Source: Flexibacter flexilis DSM 6793 (lineage in GTDB: Bacteria; Bacteroidota; Bacteroidia; Cytophagales; Flexibacteraceae). From it: DNA of 64,000 nt. The stretch is from contig NZ_FOLE01000008.1 of NCBI RefSeq assembly GCF_900112255.1, positions 146,382 through 210,381 on the forward strand, in the 5' to 3' direction. The translations under genes were made by a program, and so were the position numbers. The notes beneath the pieces are model-generated. The model was given only the letters and a program-made list of their open reading frames with translations. It searched no databases and was not told the DNA's origin. Numbering within the stretch: position 1 is the stretch's first letter; each line of letters starts with the position of its first letter. Below, piece by piece: positions 35,483 to 44,369 of this stretch.

Positions 35483-35518
35483 AAAAAAGCCTTTAGATGT
35501 GTATCCAAAGGCTTTTTT
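35483..35518. terminator. Bidirectional terminator, AIM24 / kdsA
   Basis: AAAAAAGCCTTT (35483-35494) and AAAGGCTTTTTT (35507-35518) form a symmetric hairpin between convergent genes. Confidence 0.9.
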
Positions 35519-35538
35519 GGTTTGTATAAAATATATTT

Positions 35539-36348
35539 TTACTGTACTGCTTTACGGATTTTAACCAAAACCGTCAAAAGCTCTTCCAACTTGTCCAGAT
35601 GCAGCATATTGGCACCATCGGATTTGGCTTCGGCTGGGCGTGGGTGCGTTTCAATGAACAAACCGTCTGCGCCTACGGCAATCGCTGCCTTCGCAATCGT
35701 GCCAATAAGTTCGGGTTTGCCGCCCGTAACCCCCGACGATTGGTTGGGCTGTTGGAGCGAGTGCGTTACGTCCATGAGTACTGGCACTTTGTTTTCTTGC
35801 ATATCTGGAATGTTACGGAAATCAACCACCAAATCCGAGTATCCGAAACTATTGCCCCTGTCCGTAAGAATAATGTTAGGGTTGCCCGATTCGCGGATTT
35901 TGTCCACTGCAAAGCGCATGGCCGAACCCGACAGGAATTGCCCTTTTTTCACGTTAATGGTTTTGCCTGTTTTGGCGGCAGCCACCAACAAATCCGTTTG
36001 GCGGCACAAAAACGCAGGAATTTGCAACACGTCCACGTAAGCGGCGGCCATGGCGGCTTCTTCGGCGGCGTGAATGTCCGTTACCGTCGGAACGCCAAAG
36101 TGTTTGCTTACTTCAGCCAACACTTGAAGTGCTTTTTCGTCGCCGATACCCGTAAAAGAGTCTAAGCGCGTGCGGTTGGCTTTGCGGTAAGAGCCTTTGA
36201 AAATCCAAGGAATCTCTAATTTGTCCGTGATTTTCTGAATGCGTTCTGCTATTTCAAAAGCTACTTCGCGGCTTTCGATGGCGCAAGGCCCTGCCATTAG
36301 CAAGAAATTGCCTGATTCTGTGTATTTTAATTGAGGAATTGCGTACAT
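35539..36348 (-). CDS. kdsA: 3-deoxy-8-phosphooctulonate synthase
   Basis: Condenses arabinose-5-phosphate with phosphoenolpyruvate to make KDO-8-phosphate for lipopolysaccharide. It has 269 residues from the ATG at 36348 (MYAIPQLKYTES). The family blocks are LLMAGPCAIES, FKGSYRKANRTR, DIHAAEEA, LQIPAFLCRQTDLL, VKKGQFLSG and IETHPRPAEAKSDGAN. The Asn-containing KANRT segment, together with CAIES, should be checked for metal dependence. It is divergent from the IDI-IspH gene. Confidence 0.95.
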   Translation of the reverse strand: MYAIPQLKYTESGNFLLMAGPCAIESREVAFEIAERIQKITDKLEIPWIFKGSYRKANRTRLDSFTGIGDEKALQVLAEVSKHFGVPTVTDIHAAEEAAMAAAYVDVLQIPAFLCRQTDLLVAAAKTGKTINVKKGQFLSGSAMRFAVDKIRESGNPNIILTDRGNSFGYSDLVVDFRNIPDMQENKVPVLMDVTHSLQQPNQSSGVTGGKPELIGTIAKAAIAVGADGLFIETHPRPAEAKSDGANMLHLDKLEELLTVLVKIRKAVQ

Positions 36349-36414
36349 TTTTTGTTGAACTAAATAAAAAATTTGGGGTTTACTGTATGGGCAAAGGTAG
36401 TTAAAAAATATACC

Positions 36415-36448
36415 TTGCCAGCAACTAACCATTGTTTTTGTATCTTTG
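36415..36448 (+). promoter_or_regulatory. Promoter of the IDI-IspH fusion gene
   Basis: TTG (36415-36417) and TATCTTTG (36441-36448) with 23 bases between are an exact match to the Bacteroidota -7 consensus. The ATG lies 50 bases downstream. Confidence 0.6.
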
Positions 36449-36497
36449 TCGGCTGCTACCCCCAAAACATTTGGAAAAGGCGCAAAGTTTATCAGAC

Positions 36498-38354
36498 ATG
36501 ACATCAACAGAAGAATTTGTAATATTAGTAAATGCCGCTGATGAACCTCAGGGGCTTATGGAAAAAATGCAAGCGCACCACGAAGGCAAGTTGCACCGTG
36601 CTATTTCCGTGTTGATTTTTGACCGAAATAACCGTATGCTTATTCATCGCAGAGCCGCTACCAAATATCATTCGGCTGGTCTTTGGACAAATGCTTGTTG
36701 CAGCCATCCACGAGAGGCCGAAACCAACGAAGCCGCCGCGCATCGCCGCCTACAAGAAGAAATGGGTTTTGATTGCGCGTTGTATGAGCTGTTTACGTTC
36801 ACGTATCGCGCCGATGTGGGACACGGACTCATTGAACACGAACTTGACCATGTTTTTGTAGGGATTTATGAGGGAGAAATTCACCCCAACCCTGCTGAGG
36901 CCGACGCTTACGAGTATGTTTCTTTGGAGAAACTGGAAGCACGTATGCAGGCCGAGCCGCATACTTTTACGGAATGGTTTAAAATCATTGTTCCGCAACT
37001 GACTGATTATCTGCTAAAAATTCCGTATTTGGGTCAAAAAAATATTTCGCGAGCATTCAAACACAGCAAAGCGCAGGAATATGAAATGAATTTTGCCAAT
37101 TCGCCACTATACCAAAGTCAAATTTGTACGGCTCTCAAACAAACGTTGCGCCGCCAAGAAGGAAGTGCAGGCTCTGCGGGTTTGCTGGATTTTGGAGCTG
37201 TTAAATATTTGGTAGCCAGTCATTTTGGTTTTTGTTTGGGCGTTTCTAATGCCATAGATATTGCGTACTCTGCCCTTACGGAAAACCCCGACAAGCGTAT
37301 TTTTATGCTTAGTGAGTTGATTCATAATCCTTTCGTCAATGAAGATTTGGCGCGTCGTGGACTTTCGTATTTGCAAAATGAAAAAGGCGTAGCCACCAAA
37401 GCCCCAGACGGAACACTGCTTTGGGATAAGATAGAAGAAAATGATGTCGTGATTGTGCCTGCCTTCGGCGCGACCAACGAAGATAAAACAAAATTGATTC
37501 GTAAAGGATTGAATATCACGTATTACGATGCTACGTGTAGGCTCGTGGAAAATGTTTGGAACAGAGCCAGTGATTACGCGCGCAAAGGTTTTACGGTGAT
37601 TATTCACGGAAAATTTGAACATGAAGAAACACGCGCGAGCTTTTCGCAAGCGGCGCAATATGGCCATGTGCTGGTAGTTCGGGATTTGTTCGAGGCGCAA
37701 ATCGTGGCAAATGTGATAGCTGGTGCGCCTGATGCAATTGATGATTTCAACCAATATTTATTTGGTCGTCATTCGGAAGGTTTCGAGCCGCTCAAGCATT
37801 TGGAAAAAATAGCCCTCGTAAACCAAACAACGCTATTGGCTTCCGAAACGCTTGAAATTTCAGCACTTTTCAAAAAAACACTGACCGAAAAATATGGTGC
37901 GGAACAAATTAATCAGCATTTGGGCAGAACGCAAGACACGCTTTGTTATGCCACAAACGTAAACCAAAACGCCGCCGCCAAGCTCTTCGACAATCAAGGA
38001 GATTATGCTTTTGTGATTGGTGGAAAAAATAGCTCTAACACCTCGCAGCTTTACAAAATGGCGCAACAGCAATTTGGAGATAAAGCCTATTATATTGAAA
38101 GTGAGATAGATATACTTTCGGCGCACGAAATCAGGCATTATGATTATGGCCAAAAGAAAACGGTCATTGCTTCGTTTTTGCCTGAAACGCCAATCGCCGC
38201 CGCGCCGCCTAAAATCCTGATTACGGCGGGAGCTTCTTGTCCTGATGGCATTATTCAGCAAGTAATCGTGCGTATCAATTCGTTTTTTGCGCCGTCTGCT
38301 TTGCGCGACGTGTCGGAAGTGTTACAGGATTTAACGCAACAAGAAATTTCTTAG
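36498..38354 (+). CDS. Fused isopentenyl-diphosphate isomerase and HMBPP reductase (IDI-IspH)
   Basis: A 618-residue bifunctional protein. Residues 1-175 form a type I isopentenyl-diphosphate isomerase of the Nudix fold: catalytic Cys67/Cys68 in TNACCSHP, Nudix helix EAAAHRRLQEEMG, acidic site IEHELDHV. After a linker of about 60 residues, residues 235-600 form IspH (LytB), the 4Fe-4S enzyme that makes IPP and DMAPP. Its cluster ligands are Cys246 (GFCLGV), Cys347 (DATCRLV) and Cys483 (DTLCYAT). The usual GAST motif reads GASC here. The frame is continuous from ATG 36498, with a single stop. The fusion joins production and isomerisation of the two C5 units. It has its own promoter. Confidence 0.92.
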   Translation: MTSTEEFVILVNAADEPQGLMEKMQAHHEGKLHRAISVLIFDRNNRMLIHRRAATKYHSAGLWTNACCSHPREAETNEAAAHRRLQEEMGFDCALYELFTFTYRADVGHGLIEHELDHVFVGIYEGEIHPNPAEADAYEYVSLEKLEARMQAEPHTFTEWFKIIVPQLTDYLLKIPYLGQKNISRAFKHSKAQEYEMNFANSPLYQSQICTALKQTLRRQEGSAGSAGLLDFGAVKYLVASHFGFCLGVSNAIDIAYSALTENPDKRIFMLSELIHNPFVNEDLARRGLSYLQNEKGVATKAPDGTLLWDKIEENDVVIVPAFGATNEDKTKLIRKGLNITYYDATCRLVENVWNRASDYARKGFTVIIHGKFEHEETRASFSQAAQYGHVLVVRDLFEAQIVANVIAGAPDAIDDFNQYLFGRHSEGFEPLKHLEKIALVNQTTLLASETLEISALFKKTLTEKYGAEQINQHLGRTQDTLCYATNVNQNAAAKLFDNQGDYAFVIGGKNSSNTSQLYKMAQQQFGDKAYYIESEIDILSAHEIRHYDYGQKKTVIASFLPETPIAAAPPKILITAGASCPDGIIQQVIVRINSFFAPSALRDVSEVLQDLTQQEIS

Positions 38355-38359
38355 TTTAA

Positions 38360-38423
38360 ATAACAAAATGCCTCATAATCAACTACTTAAATTCAGAAGT
38401 GCGATTGTGAGGCATTTTGTTAT
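38360..38423. terminator. Large bidirectional hairpin after IDI-IspH
   Basis: ATAACAAAATGCCTCA (38360-38375) is perfectly complementary to TGAGGCATTTTGTTAT (38408-38423). It sits between convergent genes. Confidence 0.75.
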
Positions 38424-38445
38424 TTATCAATTTTTTGCCGCGCCA

Positions 38446-39363
38446 TTACCGCAACAATAAATTTTGTAGGGCTTCGGGCAATTGCGGAAACTGAAAAATA
38501 AAACCTTCTTTTTCAATGCGTTGGCAAGATACGCGATTGCTACCCGCCACTACGTCGGCCATGTCGGAGGCGATGAGGCGCAGCGCAAAAAGTGGCACGT
38601 TGGGCAACCACAAAGGGCGGTGTAACGTCTTGGCGATTTGCTTGGTCAGTTCGGCATTGGTAACGGGTGTCGGCGCGACGGCGTTGTATGTGCCTTCGGC
38701 TTTCGGGTTCTCGATTGCCCACACGAACATACGGCAAAGGTCGTCGATGTGTATCCAAGACGTATATTGTTTGCCCGAAGCCAAAGCCGCCCCAAACCCA
38801 AACCGAACAGGTGCGGCCATTTGCGGCAATGCGCCACCTTTTTCGCTCAATACAATTCCAATGCGCATTTTTACAAGTCTAATTCCTTGTGCGGCAATGG
38901 GTTGTACGGCTTTTTCCCAAAGCCTTGTAACTTCCGCTGGAAAACCTGCGCCATTGTCGGGCGTTTGGTTTTCGTACAACCACGCATCACCCGTGTCTAT
39001 GCCATAAATGCCAATCGCCGAAGCTGATACAAATGTTCGGACGTGGTGGTTGGGCAAAGTGGCAAGCGTTTCGGCCAAAAGCGTAGCCGAATCCGTGCGG
39101 CTTTCGATGATGTTGCGGCGTTTTTCGGGAGTCCAAGGCGCATCAGCAATATTTGCCCCTGCCAAATGCACGATGGCATCGGCTTGCAGCAAGGCTTCCG
39201 TATCTATTTGTTTTTGGACAATGTCCCAAGCATAAGCCGCAAATTTCGCGTTTGGGTTTCGGTGGCGACTCAGGTGCAAAACGCGATAACCTTTTTCTTG
39301 CAATATTTCCGACAGGCGCAAACCGACTAAACCCGTGCCGCCTGTGATAAGAATTGTTTTCAT
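38446..39363 (-). CDS. TIGR01777-family NAD(P)-dependent epimerase (YfcH-like)
   Basis: A 305-residue extended short-chain dehydrogenase. The nucleotide-binding loop is ITGGTGLVGLRLSEIL at the N-terminus. Family blocks follow: VHLAGANIADAPWTPEKRRNIIESR, VSASAIGIYG, FPAEVTRLWEKA, YTSWIHIDDLCRMF and YNAVAPTPVTNAELT. The last block is the Pfam DUF1731-type end. Substrate unknown. Its ATG overlaps the stop of the upstream DUF6702 gene (ATGA), so the two are translationally coupled. Confidence 0.9.
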   Translation of the reverse strand: MKTILITGGTGLVGLRLSEILQEKGYRVLHLSRHRNPNAKFAAYAWDIVQKQIDTEALLQADAIVHLAGANIADAPWTPEKRRNIIESRTDSATLLAETLATLPNHHVRTFVSASAIGIYGIDTGDAWLYENQTPDNGAGFPAEVTRLWEKAVQPIAAQGIRLVKMRIGIVLSEKGGALPQMAAPVRFGFGAALASGKQYTSWIHIDDLCRMFVWAIENPKAEGTYNAVAPTPVTNAELTKQIAKTLHRPLWLPNVPLFALRLIASDMADVVAGSNRVSCQRIEKEGFIFQFPQLPEALQNLLLR

Positions 39364-39848
39364 TGGATAGAAGTTTTTTCGATGTCGAAAAGATAGCTTT
39401 TTTTGTTATCCTTAGCACATTGAACATTTACAATATTTTTTTGGTCTCCAAAAACGTCTGTAAGAAATCGGCAGTCCAGTTGTAGGCGGTCGCAATGGCG
39501 AGCAGGCACTTCCAAATAAATCCAAGTAACTTCGTTTTCGATCTCTTTTCCTACAAACTGAAAAGGCAAGATTTTGTTTTTTTCTTTGAAAACAAAGCAT
39601 TTGCGAACATAACTTTCCGTTAGGGCATTGGCTTGCGCATGGCGGTCTATCCTGAAATCAGGCAGATGCGCGGCCTTACCTACACCTTTTTCCAAATCGT
39701 CGGAAAAGGTGCGAATGGATATTTCAAAATGCTTGGTTTGGGCATTGTAATCTATCTGCGTAATGCTGCTATGAAATTGATGTTCAGGGCTTTTAGTAAA
39801 AAACGAAAGTAATAGCCCCGCTCCTATAATGGTGTTTTTGAGGAACAT
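39360..39848 (-). CDS. DUF6702 family exported protein
   Basis: A 162-residue Bacteroidota-specific protein with an N-terminal hydrophobic segment (MFLKNTIIGAGLLLSFF) acting as a signal or anchor. The block HQFHSSITQIDYNAQTKHFEISIRTFSDDLE is the family signature. I chose the ATG at 39848; a further in-frame ATG at 39869 is possible. It is probably periplasmic. It overlaps the epimerase start by four bases. Confidence 0.8.
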   Translation of the reverse strand: MFLKNTIIGAGLLLSFFTKSPEHQFHSSITQIDYNAQTKHFEISIRTFSDDLEKGVGKAAHLPDFRIDRHAQANALTESYVRKCFVFKEKNKILPFQFVGKEIENEVTWIYLEVPARHCDRLQLDCRFLTDVFGDQKNIVNVQCAKDNKKSYLFDIEKTSIQ

Positions 39849-39901
39849 AAATAAATACAGTTTGTGCAAATTTATTGTTTTATTTGATAGTTTACTGTTT
39901 T

Positions 39902-39932
39902 ACATATTTATAAAATTTATATAACAAACATT
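39902..39932 (+). repeat. Direct repeat copy 1 upstream of lipoprotein gene
   Basis: A 31-base A+T-rich segment (begins ACATATTTATAAAATTTATA) matches 40805-40835 at 29 of 31 positions, on the other side of the lipoprotein gene. Confidence 0.6.
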
Positions 39933-40021
39933 TTAAACCAAAACAAAACGCTTCTTAATATTATATTATTCTATTTGTTCATTATATTTGCATAACAAAC
40001 ATTTTGTCTTTTATTTTTATC

Positions 40022-40705
40022 ATGAAAACATTACCGCTACTCACCATTGCCGCCGTGTTGCTACTCATAACAGGTTGTGGCACACCTTATTACAGAGATG
40101 ACTCTGCTATTAACGTAGGTTGTACAGATAACTGCATGACATTCAATGTAAAAATAACTACGGGCGAAGGCTCTATTACGCCCTTGGCCAATACTTTAGT
40201 AGAACTTGAATGGAGTGAATCATCTGTTGGCCGCCTGATAGGCAGAGGAGTAACGGCAGCTGACGGTACTATCTCTTTTTCTTTCAAAGCAAAAGAAGAA
40301 GAACTACACAGCGGAAGTTATTATATTACGGCACAAAGAGGTGGTGGTTATATTACCCAAAGTCGAAAATTCTATGTTACTAATGGGAGTGCTATTGTTA
40401 ATACAGAAATCCATGTGCCAAGTATCGCTACACTGAAGGTCGTCTATAAAAACTTCAACCCTGTGGCCGACGGAGACTATTTTAGCTGTAACCGCTATTA
40501 CAACGGAGGAACATATACGAGGATTGGTAGATCATTCACCAAAAACGGTGGCGCATTTACACAAATCGAAGAAATAAGCACAACAGCTGGAAATCAATAT
40601 ACCTATTTCGATATCAAAAGAATTAAAAATGGTATAACGACAATTACCAAAGACAGTGCTTTTGTAGGTCGTGGCCAAACAAAAATCTACGAAATAGAAT
40701 ATTAA
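40022..40705 (+). CDS. Lipoprotein with Ig-like beta repeats, unknown function
   Basis: A 227-residue lipoprotein. The signal MKTLPLLTIAAVLLLITGC ends in the lipobox ITGC, so the ATG at 40022 is preferred. The mature part is all beta in pattern; segments such as LANTLVELEWSESSVGRLI...GVTAADGTISFSF resemble a carboxypeptidase-regulatory-like or Ig-like fold. A TATATTTG -7 box lies at 39983-39990. The gene is flanked by a near-identical 31-base direct repeat on each side. Function unknown. Confidence 0.7.
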   Translation: MKTLPLLTIAAVLLLITGCGTPYYRDDSAINVGCTDNCMTFNVKITTGEGSITPLANTLVELEWSESSVGRLIGRGVTAADGTISFSFKAKEEELHSGSYYITAQRGGGYITQSRKFYVTNGSAIVNTEIHVPSIATLKVVYKNFNPVADGDYFSCNRYYNGGTYTRIGRSFTKNGGAFTQIEEISTTAGNQYTYFDIKRIKNGITTITKDSAFVGRGQTKIYEIEY

Positions 40706-40736
40706 TTTCCTGATTGTAAGCACATTACGCATAATT

Positions 40737-40782
40737 AAAACACACAGTAAGCCTAGCTCAACTCCCCTACTGTGTGTTTTTT
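40737..40782 (+). terminator. Terminator after the lipoprotein gene
   Basis: AAAACACACAGTA (40737-40749) pairs with TACTGTGTGTTTT (40769-40781). T residues follow. Confidence 0.85.
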
Positions 40783-40804
40783 ATTGTCGTTCTATTTTTA
40801 CTTA

Positions 40805-40835
40805 ACATATTTACAAAATTTATATAACAAATATT
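40805..40835 (+). repeat. Direct repeat copy 2 downstream of lipoprotein gene
   Basis: Second copy of the 31-base A+T-rich segment, about 900 bases from the first and in the same orientation. It lies ahead of the XRE regulator gene. Confidence 0.6.
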
Positions 40836-40999
40836 AATAAAAACAACAATAACCATCATACAAATACCTGAATTACAGCAAATTACATTTTATTATAACT
40901 TTATTTAACTAAAATTTTTAGTATAACACCGCTATTTGCTATATTTGTGCATACTACAATTTTGTAAATAACTGATTATCAATATTTTTTAGTCTGCTT

Positions 41000-41971
41000 G
41001 TGAGAAGTATCGTTAGCAATAATATCCGTTTTTTGCGTAAGCGCATGGGGCTAACCCAAGAAAAAATGGCCGCCATGATTGGGATAAAACGCTCATTGTT
41101 AGGAGCTTATGAAGAAGCACGCGCCGACCCTCGCCTAAATAACTTGCAAAACATGGCCGAAGTGTTCGGCGTTTCGGTGGATAGCCTCATGAACGAGGAT
41201 TTGACCAGCAACAGCGAAGACGCTTTGCCGACCAAAAGCCACCAAACCGAACGGAAATTTGATGCGCCGCGCCCAAGGCCTGAGCCATTGCCACGCTATA
41301 CAACACCTATGCAGCCAACCTACACGCCCCCTCCTACTCCTCCACAACCTGTGCGCCAGGCACCTTCGCCTATGCCGCAATCACGCTATAATGCTCATAA
41401 TCAGGAGTATGCAGAAGCAAAAAAAATACGAGTGTTGTCTGTTACGGTGGATAATAACAACCAAGAAAACATCGAATACGTTACCCAAAACAACGTGCCA
41501 GCGTACCTAAAAGGCTTCGCAAGTCCTGAGTTTTTGGAAAAATTGCCCAAATTTTCGTTACCAACGCTGCCACAAGGCCAAGTTTATCGCGCTTTTGAGG
41601 CTGGAAACGAGACCATGCTTTCGATACCCAAAGGTACAGTCGTCATCGGGAGCTACGTGCGAAACTGGTACAATCTTATTTCTGGGAAAATTTATATTTT
41701 AGTAACCGCCCGACACGGCATTATTTGTAAATGGATAACCAACCAAATACAAGAAAACGGAACATTTTTGCTTAGTTCCGACAACCCAGAGTTTGAAGAT
41801 TACGGCGTATTGGCCGATGACGTACTCGAAATTTGGGAAGCTAAAATGTTTATTTCCATGCAGTTACCCGAAATTGATATGTCTTTGCAGAAACTTACAA
41901 GCATTGTGTTAGACCTGCAACAAGAAATGATGAAAATGCGCAAACAGCAGCAACAACCACCGCGCTATTAA
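41000..41971 (+). CDS. XRE-type regulator with proline-rich linker and S24-like C-terminus
   Basis: A 323-residue regulator beginning at the GTG at 41000. An XRE helix-turn-helix (NNIRFLRKRMGLTQEKMAAMIGIKRS...) occupies residues 5-62. A proline-rich linker (about 85-135) follows. The C-terminal part, PAYLKGFASPEFLEKLPKFSLP onward, resembles the S24/LexA-like beta domain of Bacteroidota regulators. No clear Ser-Lys protease pair is visible, so it may only dimerise. A -7-like TATATTTG lies at 40940-40947. It is a cytoplasmic DNA-binding protein; targets are unknown. A 22-bp terminator follows. Confidence 0.8.
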   Translation: MRSIVSNNIRFLRKRMGLTQEKMAAMIGIKRSLLGAYEEARADPRLNNLQNMAEVFGVSVDSLMNEDLTSNSEDALPTKSHQTERKFDAPRPRPEPLPRYTTPMQPTYTPPPTPPQPVRQAPSPMPQSRYNAHNQEYAEAKKIRVLSVTVDNNNQENIEYVTQNNVPAYLKGFASPEFLEKLPKFSLPTLPQGQVYRAFEAGNETMLSIPKGTVVIGSYVRNWYNLISGKIYILVTARHGIICKWITNQIQENGTFLLSSDNPEFEDYGVLADDVLEIWEAKMFISMQLPEIDMSLQKLTSIVLDLQQEMMKMRKQQQQPPRY

Positions 41972-41977
41972 CCCCCA

Positions 41978-42038
41978 AAACGAAACCGCGATTTACTGAG
42001 AAACAATCTATTTCAGTAAATCGCGGTTTCGTTTTTAT
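41978..42038 (+). terminator. Very long perfect terminator after the XRE gene
   Basis: A 22-bp perfect stem (41978-41999 with 42013-42034) is followed by T residues. The length is exceptional and it may serve both convergent genes. Confidence 0.9.
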
Positions 42039-42424
42039 AAAACAACTGGCGAAATCAAACCGATGATATTTCCGTAAAGATCTCGAAATGAGGCTTCTGT
42101 ACCGTACATCATTTCGCGCGGCTCGCTGATAAAGTCTATGCCGTTGGCTTTGAGTTGCGCATAACTGGCCGCACAATCCGAAACCCGCAAGGCAAAAAAC
42201 TGATGATACCCCGCTTGCCTTCCCACCAAACCCAACAAATCGTCGTCGGTAGCCCGCGTAATAATTAACTGAAAATCTGGTTGTTGAGCCGCAGAAAGCA
42301 CCACAAACCGAAAGCCCTCGCCCCAATTGTCGTCGGTTTGCTTGACGAAACCCAAACGTTGTGTATAAAATTCTATCGCCTCGTCGTAGTCCCGAACCAA
42401 AAGCGTAAGCCGACAAATTTGCAT
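42035..42424 (-). CDS. VOC-family (glyoxalase/dioxygenase fold) protein
   Basis: A 129-residue vicinal-oxygen-chelate protein. The opening ICRLTLLVRDYDEAIEFYTQRLGFVK and the closing GTEASFRDLYGNIIGLISP are the two family ends. Candidate metal ligands are few (His in AGYHQFF, Glu in ISEPRE), so the activity is uncertain. It is a single gene convergent with the XRE regulator. Confidence 0.85.
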   Translation of the reverse strand: MQICRLTLLVRDYDEAIEFYTQRLGFVKQTDDNWGEGFRFVVLSAAQQPDFQLIITRATDDDLLGLVGRQAGYHQFFALRVSDCAASYAQLKANGIDFISEPREMMYGTEASFRDLYGNIIGLISPVVL

Positions 42425-42477
42425 TGTTACAAAATTTTTACCTAAAAAATAACTGTCGCAAAACTACGCATTTACCA

Positions 42478-42511
42478 CAAAAAAACGGGCAAAGCCCTAA
42501 AGCCTTGCCCG
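42478..42511 (-). terminator. Terminator of the secreted 527-residue protein gene
   Basis: Read on the minus strand, CGGGCAA and TTGCCCG form a stem and are followed by a run of T. Confidence 0.75.
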
Positions 42512-42556
42512 CATTTATCATACGCCTTGTTGTGTAATTAGCGAAATTTTAGCTGT

Positions 42557-44140
42557 TTAGTCAAAACGAACACGCGAGAAATACAAACGCTTGCCGTTGG
42601 AAGACGAACCGAAGAACACCAGACGGCCATCGCCTAACTTAAAATACGGATATTTGCTATCCAAATAATATTTTTTCTTATCCACTACACCCAGCGTCAA
42701 GAAATCAGTAATACTTCCGTCTGCTTTACTGATGCGCGCAATACGCGGATATAGCTCTAATCGATTTTCTCCCAAATCAAAGCCATCTATTTCGGTAAGC
42801 ATCCAATACATATATTTTCCAGACAAGCCAGCAGGCAACAAATATTGTGGTGCGCCCAACGATTTAGCATTCCGATTGTTTTCCACAGGGTCGATGCCAT
42901 ACATGGCACGCAACGCGCCTTTCGGATCGAAATACAAACCAATTACATCTTTGTAAGTAATCGCGCCTTTGCTATCTGCCTTGTAGTTTTGGCCATACAA
43001 AAAGAATTCGCCTTCTTCATTCACAAATGAGCCTTTGACACTAAACGGTCCGCCCGTGTATTCGGGTTCGCGGCGTTGCGATGGCGGATTCACGGCTTTG
43101 GTCAGCATTTCTTTAATATTGGTAGCCGTTACATATTCTACTTTGTTGGCAATGTTATTAAATTTAAGCAACTGCACCGATTTGAATTTGCGCGGCGTAG
43201 GAATGAAATTATAGTAACGATCATCTTCTACGGCTACGCCATAAAAATAATAATTGCCTTTGCCGTCTTCGAGAGCTTCGTCCACGCGCCAATATGCGGT
43301 TTCTGCCTTAAATGGAGCTTTCTCGACTTTCAAATCGTTGTCAATGCGCACGATTTCGTAGGCAGTTGGGTCGGGGTTGGTATTTTCTTTGGCTTCTTTG
43401 ATGGGCGCAAAAATCATAAACGCACCTACACTAATCGTAGATTCGGCATCGTCGGGGTCGGGTTGGGTAATACGACGCGTAAAAATCGGCATCATGGCAA
43501 ACTTAAAGCCCAAATTCGTGCGTTCCAACAACTCTCCTGAGCGATTAAACTTAAGCACCTCAAAGTTTTTATTGGCATCCTTGTTTTTGGTAGAAGCCAC
43601 CACAATCAAATTGCCTGTTTTTTCGTCTTCGTAATGCGCTTTGTAGTAATATTTATCGCCGCCTTCCGAACGAGGTTTTATTTTTTCCAACAATTTCACA
43701 TCTGTCGAATAGCCGCCATAATACCAGCTCCATTTGCGGGTAATCTGTTTCTTTTTGAGCACCAACGTACCGACAAAATTAGATTCGACGGTTACATTTT
43801 CCCATATAATTACCTCTTTTTCAGGGCTTACATATTTGAACCACTTGTATTTTTTGCTCAATTGCTCCACCATTTCTTCTTCTTCGTGTTGCTCTACGAG
43901 GTTAAAATCGCGGTCGAAGGTATAAACTTCCAATTTGATGCGGCGTTTGTTTTCGGACACCACAAAGTACAGTGTGTATTGGCCTTTGGCCTCGTCAAAA
44001 TCCATTTTAGCCAAATAGCCACGTTTGGCGCGGCGCGAAATTTCGTGGACTTTCTCCACTTCTACGGTTTGCGCCATTACGGGAGCGGCCATCGCGCAGC
44101 ACAAACCGCATATCACAAATAATAGTTTAAAATATTTCAT
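42557..44140 (-). CDS. Secreted Bacteroidota protein of unknown function
   Basis: A 527-residue exported protein. The signal MKYFKLLFVICGLCCAMAAP...VMAQ is clear. The mature part is rich in alternating beta strands with repeated patterns such as GKYMYWMLTEIDGFDLGENRLEL and GKGNYYFYGVAVEDDRYYNF, which look like repeated blades of a beta-propeller or similar solenoid (inference). I recognise no family. Its 5' end lies 229 bases from cas1 and is divergent from it. Confidence 0.7.
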   Translation of the reverse strand: MKYFKLLFVICGLCCAMAAPVMAQTVEVEKVHEISRRAKRGYLAKMDFDEAKGQYTLYFVVSENKRRIKLEVYTFDRDFNLVEQHEEEEMVEQLSKKYKWFKYVSPEKEVIIWENVTVESNFVGTLVLKKKQITRKWSWYYGGYSTDVKLLEKIKPRSEGGDKYYYKAHYEDEKTGNLIVVASTKNKDANKNFEVLKFNRSGELLERTNLGFKFAMMPIFTRRITQPDPDDAESTISVGAFMIFAPIKEAKENTNPDPTAYEIVRIDNDLKVEKAPFKAETAYWRVDEALEDGKGNYYFYGVAVEDDRYYNFIPTPRKFKSVQLLKFNNIANKVEYVTATNIKEMLTKAVNPPSQRREPEYTGGPFSVKGSFVNEEGEFFLYGQNYKADSKGAITYKDVIGLYFDPKGALRAMYGIDPVENNRNAKSLGAPQYLLPAGLSGKYMYWMLTEIDGFDLGENRLELYPRIARISKADGSITDFLTLGVVDKKKYYLDSKYPYFKLGDGRLVFFGSSSNGKRLYFSRVRFD

Positions 44141-44186
44141 GGTTGTATCCTGTTTTGGGGTTTAGGGCAAAGCTGGCGGTTTTTCG

Positions 44187-44222
44187 GGTGCGTGGCAATA
44201 CTGCATTTGTATAGTTTTTGGG
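44187..44222. ncRNA. Candidate CRISPR anti-repeat (tracrRNA remnant)
   Basis: Within the cas1 upstream region, GTGGCAATA (44192-44200), then CTGC, then ATTTGTA (44205-44211) matches the CRISPR repeat in the same orientation: 9 identical bases, 4 with three transitions, 7 identical. Two of the three differences would be G-U wobbles in an RNA duplex with a crRNA of the opposite strand. This is what an anti-repeat should look like. A tracrRNA tail and terminator are not clear, so it may be a remnant, or simply a promoter-like match. Confidence 0.4.
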
Positions 44223-44369
44223 GAAATTATCGCCTTATTTCTACAAAAGTAATTTCACTAAATTATCATAAAAATATACTATATGTATGTTTTGGCAAAG
44301 TTTTTGCGTGCCAATCCTCTGCTGCACAACAGCTTAATATCTTTCTCTTTACTTTAACTTCTCCAAACC

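Noticed and set aside
42557..44140. A hidden or broken cas9 beside cas1
   Set aside because: The frame encodes a complete secreted protein with a signal peptide; no RuvC or HNH motif appears in any frame between 42.0 and 46.0 kb.
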